DNA of 27,136 nt. It comes from Helicobacter sp. Its GTDB lineage: Bacteria > Campylobacterota > Campylobacteria > Campylobacterales > Helicobacteraceae. The stretch is from the NCBI RefSeq assembly GCF_022511165.1, contig NZ_JAFLSB010000019.1, positions 1 to 27,136 of the forward strand, read 5' to 3'. Shown piece after piece: positions 15,936 to 24,748 of the stretch (the stretch's first letter is position 1; every line of letters starts with the position of its first letter). The notes under the pieces were generated by a model. It searched no databases, was not told the DNA's origin, and saw only the letters and a list, made by a program, of their open reading frames with translations. Position numbers and translations under genes: made by a program.

Positions 15936-16640
15936 ATGACCCAAGAGGAACTAAATTCTCTTATGGACGAGGAAAGTAATATAAGTGAGATAGATAATAT
16001 TTCGAATTCCCCATCTAATGATAAGGAATTCGAAGATGATGAATTCCAAAAAGTAACCGTAGATCCACACGATTTCCGCGCAGAAGCGGATAAAAAGTGG
16101 CCACCACCTCCGCCTACAAGCGATCATAAAATTGTTCATCAACTTGATGAAGTTACCAAGGATACAGAGGTTAAAGGTACACAGATTTTCGACCAACTCG
16201 AAGTAATGAGCAATGGTGCAGAAACAATCTCTAAGCTTGCTAAGAGCATTGATGACTACCTTTCTGACCAAGAGGGGTTATTTAATAGGCTTTGCGCGAC
16301 TTTTCCTCATATCCAAAGCTTTCAAATGGCTTTAGAATCCACAAAAAATACAAAAAGTCATAATAAAGGCATTATCGATGCAGCAAATGATATAAGCGAT
16401 GCGTCTATGCAGGCTATGGACTTAATGCAATACCAAGATATTCATCGCCAAAAGATTGAACGCGTAATTAATGTGATGCGTGCTCTTGCACAGTATATGA
16501 ATTCCCTCTTTGAAGGCAAAATCGATGATAGCAAACGTGTGAGTTCAGCTGTCTTTATCGCAGGGGATGATAAAGAAGATATTGTTAATGAAGATGACAT
16601 TGAAGCGATGATTGCTAGTTTTGGTACAAAACAATCCTAA
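15936..16640 (+). CDS. cheZ: Chemotaxis phosphatase CheZ (remote campylobacterotal type)
   Basis: CheZ dephosphorylates CheY-P and so resets flagellar rotation. The 234-residue product has a long helical core (about 75-195) with the catalytic motif LMQYQDIHRQKIERV. Asp168 and Gln172 match the Asp and Gln of E. coli CheZ (QDLTGQ). A PPPPP linker lies at 56-60. The C-terminus EDDIEAMIASFG (220-230) resembles the E. coli CheZ tail DDLLDSLGF that binds CheY. The N-terminus MTQEELNSLM also resembles the CheY-binding start of FliM. The neighbour is a U32-family gene, as I recall for the H. pylori CheZ (HP0170/HP0169). Confidence 0.9.
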   Translation: MTQEELNSLMDEESNISEIDNISNSPSNDKEFEDDEFQKVTVDPHDFRAEADKKWPPPPPTSDHKIVHQLDEVTKDTEVKGTQIFDQLEVMSNGAETISKLAKSIDDYLSDQEGLFNRLCATFPHIQSFQMALESTKNTKSHNKGIIDAANDISDASMQAMDLMQYQDIHRQKIERVINVMRALAQYMNSLFEGKIDDSKRVSSAVFIAGDDKEDIVNEDDIEAMIASFGTKQS

Positions 16641-16705
16641 TTTTGAAGCTAAAGAGATGAGTAAAAAATCCAAATGCTCTAGCAAAGATTCTTAAAAATA
16701 ATGAT

Positions 16706-18052
16706 ATGGCACAAGATTCTACCCAAACTCCAAAATCCCAAAAAGTCCAGCTCCTCTCTCCTGCAGGGAATCTCACAAAGCTTAAAATCGCTCTTGCTTA
16801 TGGTGCAGACGCAGTATATGGGGGGGTAAGTCATTTTTCTTTACGCACACGAGCAGGAAAAAATTTTAGCTTTGAGGATTTTGCCAAAGGTGTAGAATAC
16901 GCCCACGCTCTAGGCAAAAAAGTATTTGTTACAATCAATGGCTTCCCTTTTAATTCTCAACTTAAGCTCCTAGAATCTCATATTGAAAAAATGGCAAGTT
17001 TGAAGCCAGATGCGTTTATTGTAGCGGCTATTGGCGTAGTGCGCCTTGCTCAAAAAATCGCTCCCCACATTCCTATCCACCTTTCCACTCAAGCAAATGT
17101 GCTTAATGTCCTTGATGCGCAGAGCTATTATGAAATGGGTGTAAAACGCATTGTCGCTGCACGAGAGATAAGCCTCAAAGACATTAAAGAGATTAAAAAA
17201 CAGCTCCCTGATTTAGAGATTGAAATTTTTATCCACGGCAGTATGTGTTTTGCTTTTTCGGGGCGATGCCTTATCTCTGCTCTGCAAAGTGGGCGTGTGC
17301 CTAATCGTGGGAGTTGCGCAAATGATTGCCGATTTGATTATGAATATTTTGTGCGTAATAAAACAAATGATGAGCTTATTCCATTTAACTCCAAAGAGCT
17401 TTATGTCAAAAACCCCGATAATGGCGTGATGATGAGACTTGAAGAGACAGAGGGGGTAGGCACACATATTTTTAATTCTAAGGACTTAAACTTAAGTGAG
17501 CATATCCACGAGATTCTAGAATCTAATGTTATTGATGCGCTTAAAATCGAGGGGCGCACGAAATCACATTATTATGCAGGAATCACAGCTAGGGCATATC
17601 GCGCGGCTATTGATGATTTTTATGCAGGCAAGAATCAAAGTGCATTCTATGCTAATGAGCTTAATACTCTTAAAAATCGTGGCTTTACCTCTGGCTATAT
17701 TATTCATCGCCCTTATGAGAAAAACAACACTCAAAATCACCTCACTGCTATCAGTAATGGCAATTATCAAGTTAATGCCGAGGTGCTTGAAAATGGCTTA
17801 TTTGCGGTGTGTAAGCACACTATTGCACAAGGTGAGGCAAAAGAGATTGTGCTTCCCTTTGAGGCAGATGTCGCTTGTGGCAAAAGTGAGCTAGGTGAAA
17901 TTTATGAAGAATCTGGCATAAAGATGATGCGCTTTGATAAAATCTGCCTTGAAAATGGCAATGAACTAAGCTCTATTCATAGTGGCAATACCAATGCCTT
18001 TAAACTCCCCTTGCCTCTGCCCCCTTTTAGTTTCTTGCGTCAAAAAATGTAG
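16706..18052 (+). CDS. Peptidase U32 family protein (TrhP/PrtC-like)
   Basis: The 448-residue product is a full-length U32-family protein, often labelled collagenase PrtC. Its length and motifs match E. coli TrhP (YegQ), needed for prephenate-dependent hydroxylation of uridine 34 in tRNA. This makes a tRNA role likelier than proteolysis. Landmarks are LLSPAGNLTKLKIALAYGAD, the HGSMCFAFSGRC box (His177, Cys181, Cys188) and NRGSCANDCRF (Cys204, Cys208). The cysteines should hold an iron-sulfur cluster. The C-terminal part from about 350 is a beta-barrel-like extension. The chosen ATG at 16706 has a weak ribosome site, so the first residues are uncertain. Confidence 0.9.
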   Translation: MAQDSTQTPKSQKVQLLSPAGNLTKLKIALAYGADAVYGGVSHFSLRTRAGKNFSFEDFAKGVEYAHALGKKVFVTINGFPFNSQLKLLESHIEKMASLKPDAFIVAAIGVVRLAQKIAPHIPIHLSTQANVLNVLDAQSYYEMGVKRIVAAREISLKDIKEIKKQLPDLEIEIFIHGSMCFAFSGRCLISALQSGRVPNRGSCANDCRFDYEYFVRNKTNDELIPFNSKELYVKNPDNGVMMRLEETEGVGTHIFNSKDLNLSEHIHEILESNVIDALKIEGRTKSHYYAGITARAYRAAIDDFYAGKNQSAFYANELNTLKNRGFTSGYIIHRPYEKNNTQNHLTAISNGNYQVNAEVLENGLFAVCKHTIAQGEAKEIVLPFEADVACGKSELGEIYEESGIKMMRFDKICLENGNELSSIHSGNTNAFKLPLPLPPFSFLRQKM

Positions 18053-18142
18053 CTTTTTTCGTTACAACTTCACATATTTAAACAAATCGCCTTTTGTGGA
18101 ACTCCCTTTGCTACTCCATTACACAAAGCAAAAAGGGATTAT

Positions 18143-19774
18143 ATGCGTGTTGATATTTTTTGTGAAAGTGGGGCAAAATATGGCTTGGGGCATTTTTATC
18201 GATGTGTGAAACTCATCGCCCTATGCGCCAAAACAAAGCAAATAAATGCCATTACTTTGCACAATCGTGGGGATTTTACCCCCCCGCCATTAGCACAATT
18301 ATTAGGTGAGGTAATGCCTCAATATGTAAGCTATGAATGCAAAAACTACGAATGGCTCTCTACCCAACCCCAAATGCTTGATATTGCTATTGTTGATAGT
18401 TATGAAGCGCAAGAGTGGTTTTATTATCGCTTAAAATCTCAAAGCAAAGCTCTTATTTGCCTTGATGATACTCTGCGAGATGTGTATCCACCACAAAGCT
18501 ATATTCTTAATCCCACTCCCCATATACAAGAGCATTTTGCACATAAAAACTATCATCTTTGGTGCGGAGAGGACTATATCATACCACCTATTCTATTACC
18601 TCAAAGCCCTATTGCATTAAAAAATACACAAGATTGTGCGCCCTGTTGCAATATTTTTGTGAATTTTGGTGGTGTCGATAAAGACAATCTTACCCAAGAG
18701 ATACTTCATCATCTCTCACATCTGCTTACTTCGTCTGCCCTTACACATTGCCATTTTCATATCATCTTAGGCAATGGCTATGCACATCATCTCTTTCTTG
18801 AACCACATCTCCACGCACATATAAGCATTTATCGCCACCTCTGCCCACAAGATTTTTTAGCAAAAGCCAAAGAATGCGATTATGCTATAAGTGCAGGTGG
18901 TGGGAGTATGCTTGAGCTAATCCTGCTTAAAGTGCCAAGTATTATTATAGAATCTGCTCCAAATCAACATCTCCACATCACTCAATGGGCAAAAAAGGGA
19001 GCAATAGCCACTGCTAAAAACCCACTTGATGCGCTTTATATCTTACAATCGTGGTGTGAGCATACTTTGCACAATCACACATTTTCTTATGAAGATAACG
19101 CATCTTCTCTTGCTTTAGCTTTTAATGATGTAAGTTTGGATTCTATTCAAAATACCCTTCATAGCCTTTCTCTTGGGGCTTTGCTCCCTCAAGCTCTCTG
19201 CACACTTTTTGCACAAGTAAATGATATGACCTACACTCAATCTCACACACAAAACACACAAGCAGATTCGCTGCTTGCTCTGCCCTTTACGCATTTAAAC
19301 CAAGAGCAAAGCGAGATTGTTCTCTCTATGCGCAATCATAAAGATGTTGCGCGTTGGATGTATGCCACACATATCAACCCCTCATCACATAGCGCATTTC
19401 TCCAAGAATTACAAAATAATTCATCAAAGCAATATTGGCTTTTTAAAGACAATGATGAATACATCGGCGTAGGCTCACTTACGCGTATCAATCCAAACCA
19501 TAAACACGCCTTTATTGGCATATACGCTAATCCTCTATGCACACAAGATAATAAAGGAGCGCGAATTCTTGCATTTTTAGAATCTTTTGCCACGCATCAC
19601 TTAGCCCTCCATACCCTTCATCTTGAAGTATTAAGCCATAATGAACGCGCATTAAAATTTTATGAAAAAAATGGCTATACCCGTGAGGGCGTATTACATC
19701 ATTTCATACTCCACAAAGACGGGGAGCAAAGACGATATTATGATGTGATTTTAATGTATAAGGAGTGCCAATGA
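18143..19774 (+). CDS. pseG: Bifunctional PseG-PseH fusion (pseudaminic acid synthesis)
   Basis: Two pathway enzymes are joined in one 543-residue frame. Residues 1 to about 340 match PseG, the hydrolase that removes UDP from UDP-2,4-diacetamido-2,4,6-trideoxy-beta-L-altropyranose. It has GLGHFYRC with His17, the catalytic position in PseG, plus IVDSY (83-87) and the GT-B-like AGGGSMLELILLKVPSII. After a Ser/Thr/Gln-rich linker (about 350-375), residues 376-543 form a GNAT acetyltransferase matching PseH, which acetylates the 4-amino group one step earlier. It has RNHKDVARWM, a GVGSL strand and LEVLSHNERALKFYEKNGY. The stop overlaps pseI as ATGA. AAGGGA precedes the start. Confidence 0.88.
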   Translation: MRVDIFCESGAKYGLGHFYRCVKLIALCAKTKQINAITLHNRGDFTPPPLAQLLGEVMPQYVSYECKNYEWLSTQPQMLDIAIVDSYEAQEWFYYRLKSQSKALICLDDTLRDVYPPQSYILNPTPHIQEHFAHKNYHLWCGEDYIIPPILLPQSPIALKNTQDCAPCCNIFVNFGGVDKDNLTQEILHHLSHLLTSSALTHCHFHIILGNGYAHHLFLEPHLHAHISIYRHLCPQDFLAKAKECDYAISAGGGSMLELILLKVPSIIIESAPNQHLHITQWAKKGAIATAKNPLDALYILQSWCEHTLHNHTFSYEDNASSLALAFNDVSLDSIQNTLHSLSLGALLPQALCTLFAQVNDMTYTQSHTQNTQADSLLALPFTHLNQEQSEIVLSMRNHKDVARWMYATHINPSSHSAFLQELQNNSSKQYWLFKDNDEYIGVGSLTRINPNHKHAFIGIYANPLCTQDNKGARILAFLESFATHHLALHTLHLEVLSHNERALKFYEKNGYTREGVLHHFILHKDGEQRRYYDVILMYKECQ

Positions 19775-20799
19775 AAGCCAAAACCCCTCTTATCATTGCT
19801 GAATTAAGCGCAAATCATCAGCAGAATCTCCAAATTGCAAAAGATTCTATCCGTGCCATCAAAGAATGCGGAGCTGATGGGGTAAAGCTGCAAACCTACA
19901 CACCAAGATGCCTCACACTTCAATCAAATAAACCACATTTTTGCATCAGTGGCGGGACATTATGGGATAAACGCAACCTCTATGATCTCTACCAAGAAGC
20001 ACAAACACCTTGGGAATGGCACGAAGAGCTTTTTTCTTTGGCTAGAGAACTTGGATTAATAGTTTTTAGCTCTCCTTTTTCAGTGCAAGGCGTGGCATTT
20101 TTAGAATCCTTGCAATGCCCTATGTATAAGGTAGCAAGTTTTGAGGTAATGCACTATGAACTTATAGAAGCTATTGCTAAAACCAAGAAGCCTATTATCC
20201 TCTCTACCGGCGTAGCTACGCATAAAGAAATAAAAACCGCACTTGAACTCTGCCATAAACACAATGCCAAAGATATTACACTCTTGCATTGCATCAGTGA
20301 GTATCCTGCTCCCATAGAGAGCGCAAATATCGCCGCTATGCCCGAGCTTGCCAAAACCTATAAAAAATACAATATCAAATTTGGCTTATCTGACCACACA
20401 ATTGGCTCACTTGCGCCCATTGTTGCTACAAGCTTAGGAGCGAGTATGATTGAAAAACATTTTATACTTGATTCTTCCATAGGTGGCGTGGATAGTGCCT
20501 TTAGTATGGATAAAAATGCCTTTCAAACAATGGTAGAGCAAGTGCGTCAAGCCAAACTTGCCTTAGGAGAAGCGCATCCAAAAATCTCATTAGAGACAAA
20601 AGCAAAAAGACGACAATTCGCGCGGAGCATTTGGATAAGCAAAGATATAGCAAAAGGTGAGCGTTTCAATGCGGATAATATCGCTGTATTGCGCCCAAAT
20701 GGTGGCGCTCACCCTAAATATTTGCACAAGATTCTAGGCAAAAAAGCAAAAAGAGCATTAAAGGCTTGTGAGCCTTTGTGCTTAAATGATGTCAAATAG
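19771..20799 (+). CDS. pseI: Pseudaminic acid synthase PseI
   Basis: PseI condenses phosphoenolpyruvate with 2,4-diacetamido-2,4,6-trideoxy-L-altrose, the product of the PseG half upstream, to give pseudaminic acid. The 342-residue product has the NeuB-family TIM barrel. It opens with PLIIAELSANHQQNL; FSSPFSVQGVAFLE, the KVASFE metal/PEP region and LLHCISEYPAP follow, then FGLSDHT and EKHFIL. The C-terminal SAF domain (from about 280) includes ARSIWISKDIAKGE and LRPNGG. I chose ATG 19771 over GTG 19765, because AAGGAG at 19760-19765 then has a proper spacing of 5. It overlaps the fusion gene by 4 bases. Confidence 0.95.
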   Translation: MKAKTPLIIAELSANHQQNLQIAKDSIRAIKECGADGVKLQTYTPRCLTLQSNKPHFCISGGTLWDKRNLYDLYQEAQTPWEWHEELFSLARELGLIVFSSPFSVQGVAFLESLQCPMYKVASFEVMHYELIEAIAKTKKPIILSTGVATHKEIKTALELCHKHNAKDITLLHCISEYPAPIESANIAAMPELAKTYKKYNIKFGLSDHTIGSLAPIVATSLGASMIEKHFILDSSIGGVDSAFSMDKNAFQTMVEQVRQAKLALGEAHPKISLETKAKRRQFARSIWISKDIAKGERFNADNIAVLRPNGGAHPKYLHKILGKKAKRALKACEPLCLNDVK

Positions 20800-20821
20800 T
20801 TAAAAATAAGAGTATTTCAAG

Positions 20822-20827
20822 TATAAT
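20822..20827 (+). promoter_or_regulatory. -10 box for the aminotransferase-miaA pair
   Basis: TATAAT at 20822-20827 lies 28 bases upstream of the aminotransferase start in the 56-base gap after pseI. AAGGAGG follows at 20845-20851. This suggests the pair has its own start rather than depending on pse transcription. Confidence 0.6.
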
Positions 20828-20855
20828 GTAGCTTTATTTTATATAAGGAGGCATT

Positions 20856-21971
20856 ATGCTACTTTTTACGCCCGGACCCACGCCTGTGCCAGAATCTATA
20901 CGCAATGCGATGGGTGAGCCAACCCTGCATCACCGCACCCCAGAGTTTGAGGCGATTTTTGCCAAAGCAAGAGCAGGGCTTTTAGAGCTACTTCAAATGC
21001 CTGAAGTCCTTATGCTCGCAAGTAGTGGAAGTGGGGCTATGGAAGCGTGTGTATGCACCTTTGCGCAAAGCAAAATGCTAAGTATTAACAGCGGTAAGTT
21101 TGGAGAACGTTTTGGTAAAATCGCCAAAGCGCATAAGATTCCCCATAAAGAGATTGTCAATGATTGGGATACTCCCGCAAGTGTAGAGAGTGTGCTTGAG
21201 GCACTTAAGAATGAGGGAGATGTGGATTGTTTTTGTATCCAAATGTGTGAATCTGCAGGGGGATTGCGCCATAATGTCGAGGAAATTGCAAAAGCTATCA
21301 AGGCTTATAATCCACGCATTGTGGTTGTGGTTGATGCAATTACTGCAATGGGAGTAGAGGAGATTGATGTTAGTCATATTGATGCACTCATTGGCGGCTC
21401 ACAAAAAGCCTTTATGCTTCCACCGGGCTTAAGCATTATAGGACTTTCTCAATATGCCATAGAACTTGCAAATGCACGCGATGTGGGATTTTATTTCAAC
21501 CTTAAAACAGAGCTTAAAAATCAAGCCCAAAACACAACAGCTTGGACTGCACCCACAACAATTATCACAGGTTTGGCAAAATATTTTGAAATCGTTAATG
21601 GTAATTTTAGGGAAGTTTATGCCAAGACAAGAGCAAGAAGTCTTGCCACACATAAGGCTTTAGAATCTTTAGGGCTTAAAATTTATCCTAAAAATCCCGC
21701 CCTTGCGATGAATACCATTTATGATGAGGCAAATGCCGCACAGCTTCGAAAAATACTAAAAAATGACTTTAAACTCAATGTCGCGGGAGGACAGGATAAA
21801 CTTAAAACAAGTATTATACGCATTAATCAAATGGGGCTTATTCCGCTAGAGCAAAGCGTTTGGGTAGTCAATGCTATTGAACTTGCTTTGAATACACTCA
21901 AATTGCGCACCTTTAATGGAGAAGCAAACAAAGTCTTTTTGCAATCCTACTATGCCTTGCTTCCTCAATGA
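20856..21971 (+). CDS. Class V (PLP-dependent) aminotransferase, serine/alanine-glyoxylate type
   Basis: The 371-residue product is a fold-type I PLP enzyme of the class V group. It has LLFTPGPTPVPESI at the start and HHRTPEFEAIF at about 25-35. ASSGSGAMEA binds the cofactor phosphate, VVVVDAITAMG holds the ring aspartate (Asp160), and GGSQKAFMLPPG holds the Schiff-base lysine (Lys184). These fit serine-pyruvate or alanine-glyoxylate aminotransferases. Homologues are sometimes mislabelled as a soluble hydrogenase 42-kDa subunit. Substrate cannot be read from sequence; phosphoserine or serine metabolism is possible. It overlaps miaA by ATGA. Confidence 0.88.
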   Translation: MLLFTPGPTPVPESIRNAMGEPTLHHRTPEFEAIFAKARAGLLELLQMPEVLMLASSGSGAMEACVCTFAQSKMLSINSGKFGERFGKIAKAHKIPHKEIVNDWDTPASVESVLEALKNEGDVDCFCIQMCESAGGLRHNVEEIAKAIKAYNPRIVVVVDAITAMGVEEIDVSHIDALIGGSQKAFMLPPGLSIIGLSQYAIELANARDVGFYFNLKTELKNQAQNTTAWTAPTTIITGLAKYFEIVNGNFREVYAKTRARSLATHKALESLGLKIYPKNPALAMNTIYDEANAAQLRKILKNDFKLNVAGGQDKLKTSIIRINQMGLIPLEQSVWVVNAIELALNTLKLRTFNGEANKVFLQSYYALLPQ

Positions 21972-22861
21972 AGCTTATTGCCATACTTGGAGCGAGTGGG
22001 AGTGGCAAAAGTGCCCTTGCCCACCGCTTAGCCTTGGCATATCAATGCGAGATTTTTAGTCTTGATTCTTTAAGCATTTACAAATATATCGATATTGCCT
22101 CTGCTAAACCCACCGCCCTAGAACAAGAACAAGTGCGCTATTATGCACTCAATCTCCTTGAGCCAAACCAAAAATGCAATGCGATGCTTTTTGCCTCGCT
22201 CCTTGAAGAGACGATTGCACATTTTCCACCCGATAAGACTTTACTCATTGTAGGAGGAAGTAGCTTTTTTTTAAAAAGCATTATAGAGGGATTAAGTCCT
22301 ATGCCACCTTTGGAAGCATATAAAGAATGGGTAGATTCACTAGGAGACTTACACACACAATATCAAATCCTGCAAGAGATTGATGAAAGATATGCACAGA
22401 GCATTACCCCCACAGATTCATATAGAATCCACAAAGCCCTTGCACTTTTTAAAGCCACAAATACTCCGCCAAGTAGCTACTTTGCTATACATTCCAAAAA
22501 GCCTTTTGCTTATCCTATTAAGATTTTTTCGCTTTTACGTGAGCGAGAGGAGCTTAGAGAGCGCATTGCTAAAAGAAGTGAGCAAATGATACAAAAGGGC
22601 ATTGTAGAAGAAACACAAAAGATATTAGAATCTTATGGCGCATCTGCCTGTGCGCTTAAAGCTATTGGCACAAAAGAATGCGTAAGCTTTTTGCAGGGTA
22701 AAATTCCCTCACTTAGTGCATTGCAAGAGCAAATATTTTTTCACACTTGCCAACTTGCCAAACGACAAAATACCTTTAATCGCACTCAATTTAAGCAGAT
22801 TACCCATTTATATGAGAATGATTTAGAACAAATACTTGTGAAGATTCTAGAAGAGAGCTAG
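21968..22861 (+). CDS. miaA: tRNA dimethylallyltransferase MiaA
   Basis: MiaA attaches a dimethylallyl group to N6 of A37 in tRNAs reading UNN codons. The 297-residue product has the P-loop GASGSGKSALAH (8-19) and the LDSLSIYKYIDIASAKPT region that binds substrate. The Asp/Thr pocket follows (GGSSFFLKSIIEGL, where the family has GGTGLY). KAIGTKE is also present. The C-terminal FHTCQLAKRQNTFNRTQF matches the usual TrxYAKRQxTWFR stretch, shortened. GGS in place of GGT and loss of the usual Trp-Phe in the last motif are mild departures seen in some relatives. Its stop lies within a short GC hairpin. Confidence 0.93.
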   Translation: MKLIAILGASGSGKSALAHRLALAYQCEIFSLDSLSIYKYIDIASAKPTALEQEQVRYYALNLLEPNQKCNAMLFASLLEETIAHFPPDKTLLIVGGSSFFLKSIIEGLSPMPPLEAYKEWVDSLGDLHTQYQILQEIDERYAQSITPTDSYRIHKALALFKATNTPPSSYFAIHSKKPFAYPIKIFSLLREREELRERIAKRSEQMIQKGIVEETQKILESYGASACALKAIGTKECVSFLQGKIPSLSALQEQIFFHTCQLAKRQNTFNRTQFKQITHLYENDLEQILVKILEES

Positions 22862-22916
22862 GGCTTAAAGCCCTTATCATAGATACAAAAATGAGGATAT
22901 GCTTTCACATATCCTC
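22860..22916. terminator. Paired hairpins between convergent miaA and the Bax inhibitor gene
   Basis: The main stem is a perfect 9-bp repeat, GAGGATATG (22893-22901) and CATATCCTC (22908-22916), with a 6-base loop. On the minus strand it is followed by ATTTTTG, so it fits a rho-independent terminator for the Bax inhibitor gene. A second small hairpin, AGGGCT-TAA-AGCCCT (22860-22874), overlaps the miaA stop; it lacks a T run, so its role is less clear. Confidence 0.75.
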
Positions 22917-22925
22917 TCTTAAAAA

Positions 22926-23618
22926 TTAGTCTCGACTTGAAAGACCAATGAGTGCAAGAAGATTCATAAAAATATTATAGAAGTCAATATACAATGCAAT
23001 CGCTGCATCAACAGGGCTACTATACAAACCGCGTATAATATTTTGTGTATCATATGCTACATAGATACTAAAAAGAATCACTGCTGCGCTTGAAATAAGC
23101 ACTTGAAACATTGAGCTGCCAAGGAAAATATTGACAATTGAGCAAACAAAAACAACAATAAGTGCAATAAAAAGCATTTTACCCATATTTGCCAAATCTT
23201 TTCTTGTCTTTAAGCCAAAAATACTCATTACGCCAAATACGATTGTGCTCATCGCAAATGCGGAAACAACAGCGCCAACTCCTGCTTTTGTTGCTACCAT
23301 ATATACAAGAGGTGTAGCCACAACACCAGTGAGTGTGGTAAAAATAAAGAGCATCGCAATATTTAAGCCCGGCTTTGAACGAGAAAACATCAAGCCAAAA
23401 AGGGCAGCAATTTCAGCAATAAACAATATCATACGATACTCAAAAACAAGGTGTAGATACATAAAGCCAACTATTGCGCCAATGAAAGCAAAAAACAAGC
23501 TCGCCGCAAAAAATAAATAAGTTGTTTTTACAAATTTTACGAGTGCGGTATCTTGTGCTGCAACACCTTGTGCCGAAGCGTTTAAATTGTTCATATAATT
23601 TCTGTCATAAAGTCCCAT
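22926..23618 (-). CDS. Bax inhibitor-1/YccA family membrane protein
   Basis: The 230-residue product has seven hydrophobic segments and the family pattern of a polar N-terminus followed by closely packed helices. It has the YVAYDTQNIIRG segment (about 187-198) and the last helix IDFYNIFMNLLALIG. Bacterial members include E. coli YccA, which binds FtsH, and BsYetJ, a pH-sensitive calcium leak. The aspartate in AYDTQ corresponds to the proposed calcium-site region. AAAGGAG precedes the ATG at 23618. It lies 129 bases after metF; the gap holds AT-rich sequence without a clear promoter. Confidence 0.92.
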   Translation of the reverse strand: MGLYDRNYMNNLNASAQGVAAQDTALVKFVKTTYLFFAASLFFAFIGAIVGFMYLHLVFEYRMILFIAEIAALFGLMFSRSKPGLNIAMLFIFTTLTGVVATPLVYMVATKAGVGAVVSAFAMSTIVFGVMSIFGLKTRKDLANMGKMLFIALIVVFVCSIVNIFLGSSMFQVLISSAAVILFSIYVAYDTQNIIRGLYSSPVDAAIALYIDFYNIFMNLLALIGLSSRD

Positions 23619-23747
23619 AGAATTTCTCCTTTACTTAAAGTGGGCTGTGATAGTAACATAATTTTACTAACAAAGAAAATTTCATTTTCAAGCTCGACTT
23701 ATTCCTCATACAAACATCAAAACACATATCGCCACCTTCTGTAAATC

Positions 23748-24734
23748 TTAAAGGAAATGCTCAAGTAAGGCAGGATTATTTGCACTCATAAAATGAAATT
23801 TATTATGGAGTTTTTGAATCTGCTTGAATAATTGCAAAGACTGCTCTAAGCCAACCTTTTTTTCCTCCTCTATGCCTTTTTTATGAGCATTCTCAAGGCT
23901 TTGTATCCATTGATTTGGGATATACACACCGGGTAATTTATCGCGTAAAAAAAGCGCACCCTTATAACTTAGCACAGGGAAAAAACCAAGCACAAGGGCG
24001 CAATGAGTGTTATTTTGAATATTCAGCTTCTCTAAATTTGTGAGCAAAAATTCAGCCGCCTCAAGAGAATATACCGGTTGAGTAAAAAATGCGGATATAT
24101 GAGAAGCTTCAAGCTTTTTTTGCATTTTGTTGATAAGGCTTTGAGAATTATTCGCATAGGCATTTATGACTTGAAAATTATAGATTCTCTCTGCTTTTTC
24201 CCTAAGTGTCTTGCCATTAATAGCCCTCCCCTCATTGAGATTATCAATAATCGCGCCGAGTTTTAAGGAATTATCTTCAAAAACACCTTTTGATTCTAAG
24301 CAATCTCCATATTTAATACTATCGCCTGTGAGCGTTAAAAAGAGACGCAACCCAAACTCATTTGCCGCTAAAATATCCCCACAAAGCGCAATAGAATTCC
24401 TATCTCGCATCGAAAGTGTGCAAATTACAGGCTTTTTGAGGGCTTGTTGCAACTTGATTGAGCTTAAAATTGATGAGGGCTTAAAACGCGCAAGAGGAGA
24501 ATCTGTGCAAACAAAAGCATCAATATGTGAGATATGCTGGAGCTGTTCTATGAGATTCCTATCAAGCTTTGCACTCACGCGCGGAGAATATTCAAAACTC
24601 AAAAATGGGTGAGGTGATTGTATTTTTGCCACCACAGCATCAATAGAATCTGCAAAAAAAGAAGGAGTATCCACCCCCACAGATTCTGCATCTCCACAGG
24701 ATTGCACACCTTGCTCTTTACTCATTATTTTCAC
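23748..24734 (-). CDS. metF: 5,10-Methylenetetrahydrofolate reductase MetF-like
   Basis: MetF reduces methylenetetrahydrofolate to 5-methyltetrahydrofolate with FAD, feeding MetE directly upstream. The 328-residue product keeps the TIM-barrel landmarks in shorter form: FLSFEYSPR (Glu of the active site), FLTLTGDS for the flavin loop, and FFTQPVYSLEAAEFL with the folate-contacting Gln. GFFPVLSYKGALFL follows. It is divergent from E. coli MetF and of a type common in Campylobacterota. GTG 24734 is taken as start because AAGG lies 5 bases upstream; ATG 24725 is the alternative. It begins 14 bases after the metE stop, so they are one operon. Confidence 0.85.
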   Translation of the reverse strand: MKIMSKEQGVQSCGDAESVGVDTPSFFADSIDAVVAKIQSPHPFLSFEYSPRVSAKLDRNLIEQLQHISHIDAFVCTDSPLARFKPSSILSSIKLQQALKKPVICTLSMRDRNSIALCGDILAANEFGLRLFLTLTGDSIKYGDCLESKGVFEDNSLKLGAIIDNLNEGRAINGKTLREKAERIYNFQVINAYANNSQSLINKMQKKLEASHISAFFTQPVYSLEAAEFLLTNLEKLNIQNNTHCALVLGFFPVLSYKGALFLRDKLPGVYIPNQWIQSLENAHKKGIEEEKKVGLEQSLQLFKQIQKLHNKFHFMSANNPALLEHFL

Positions 24735-24748
24735 TCAAGCCTTTTTCT

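Noticed and set aside
16657..16695. Twelve-codon ORF (MSKKSKCSSKDS) between cheZ and the U32 gene
   Set aside because: Too short, no ribosome site of note and no pattern that supports translation.
18053..18142. Possible hairpin (CCCTTTGCT with AGCAAAAAGGG) before the pseG-pseH gene
   Set aside because: The arms pair imperfectly and the right arm overlaps the purine-rich ribosome site, so chance is likely.
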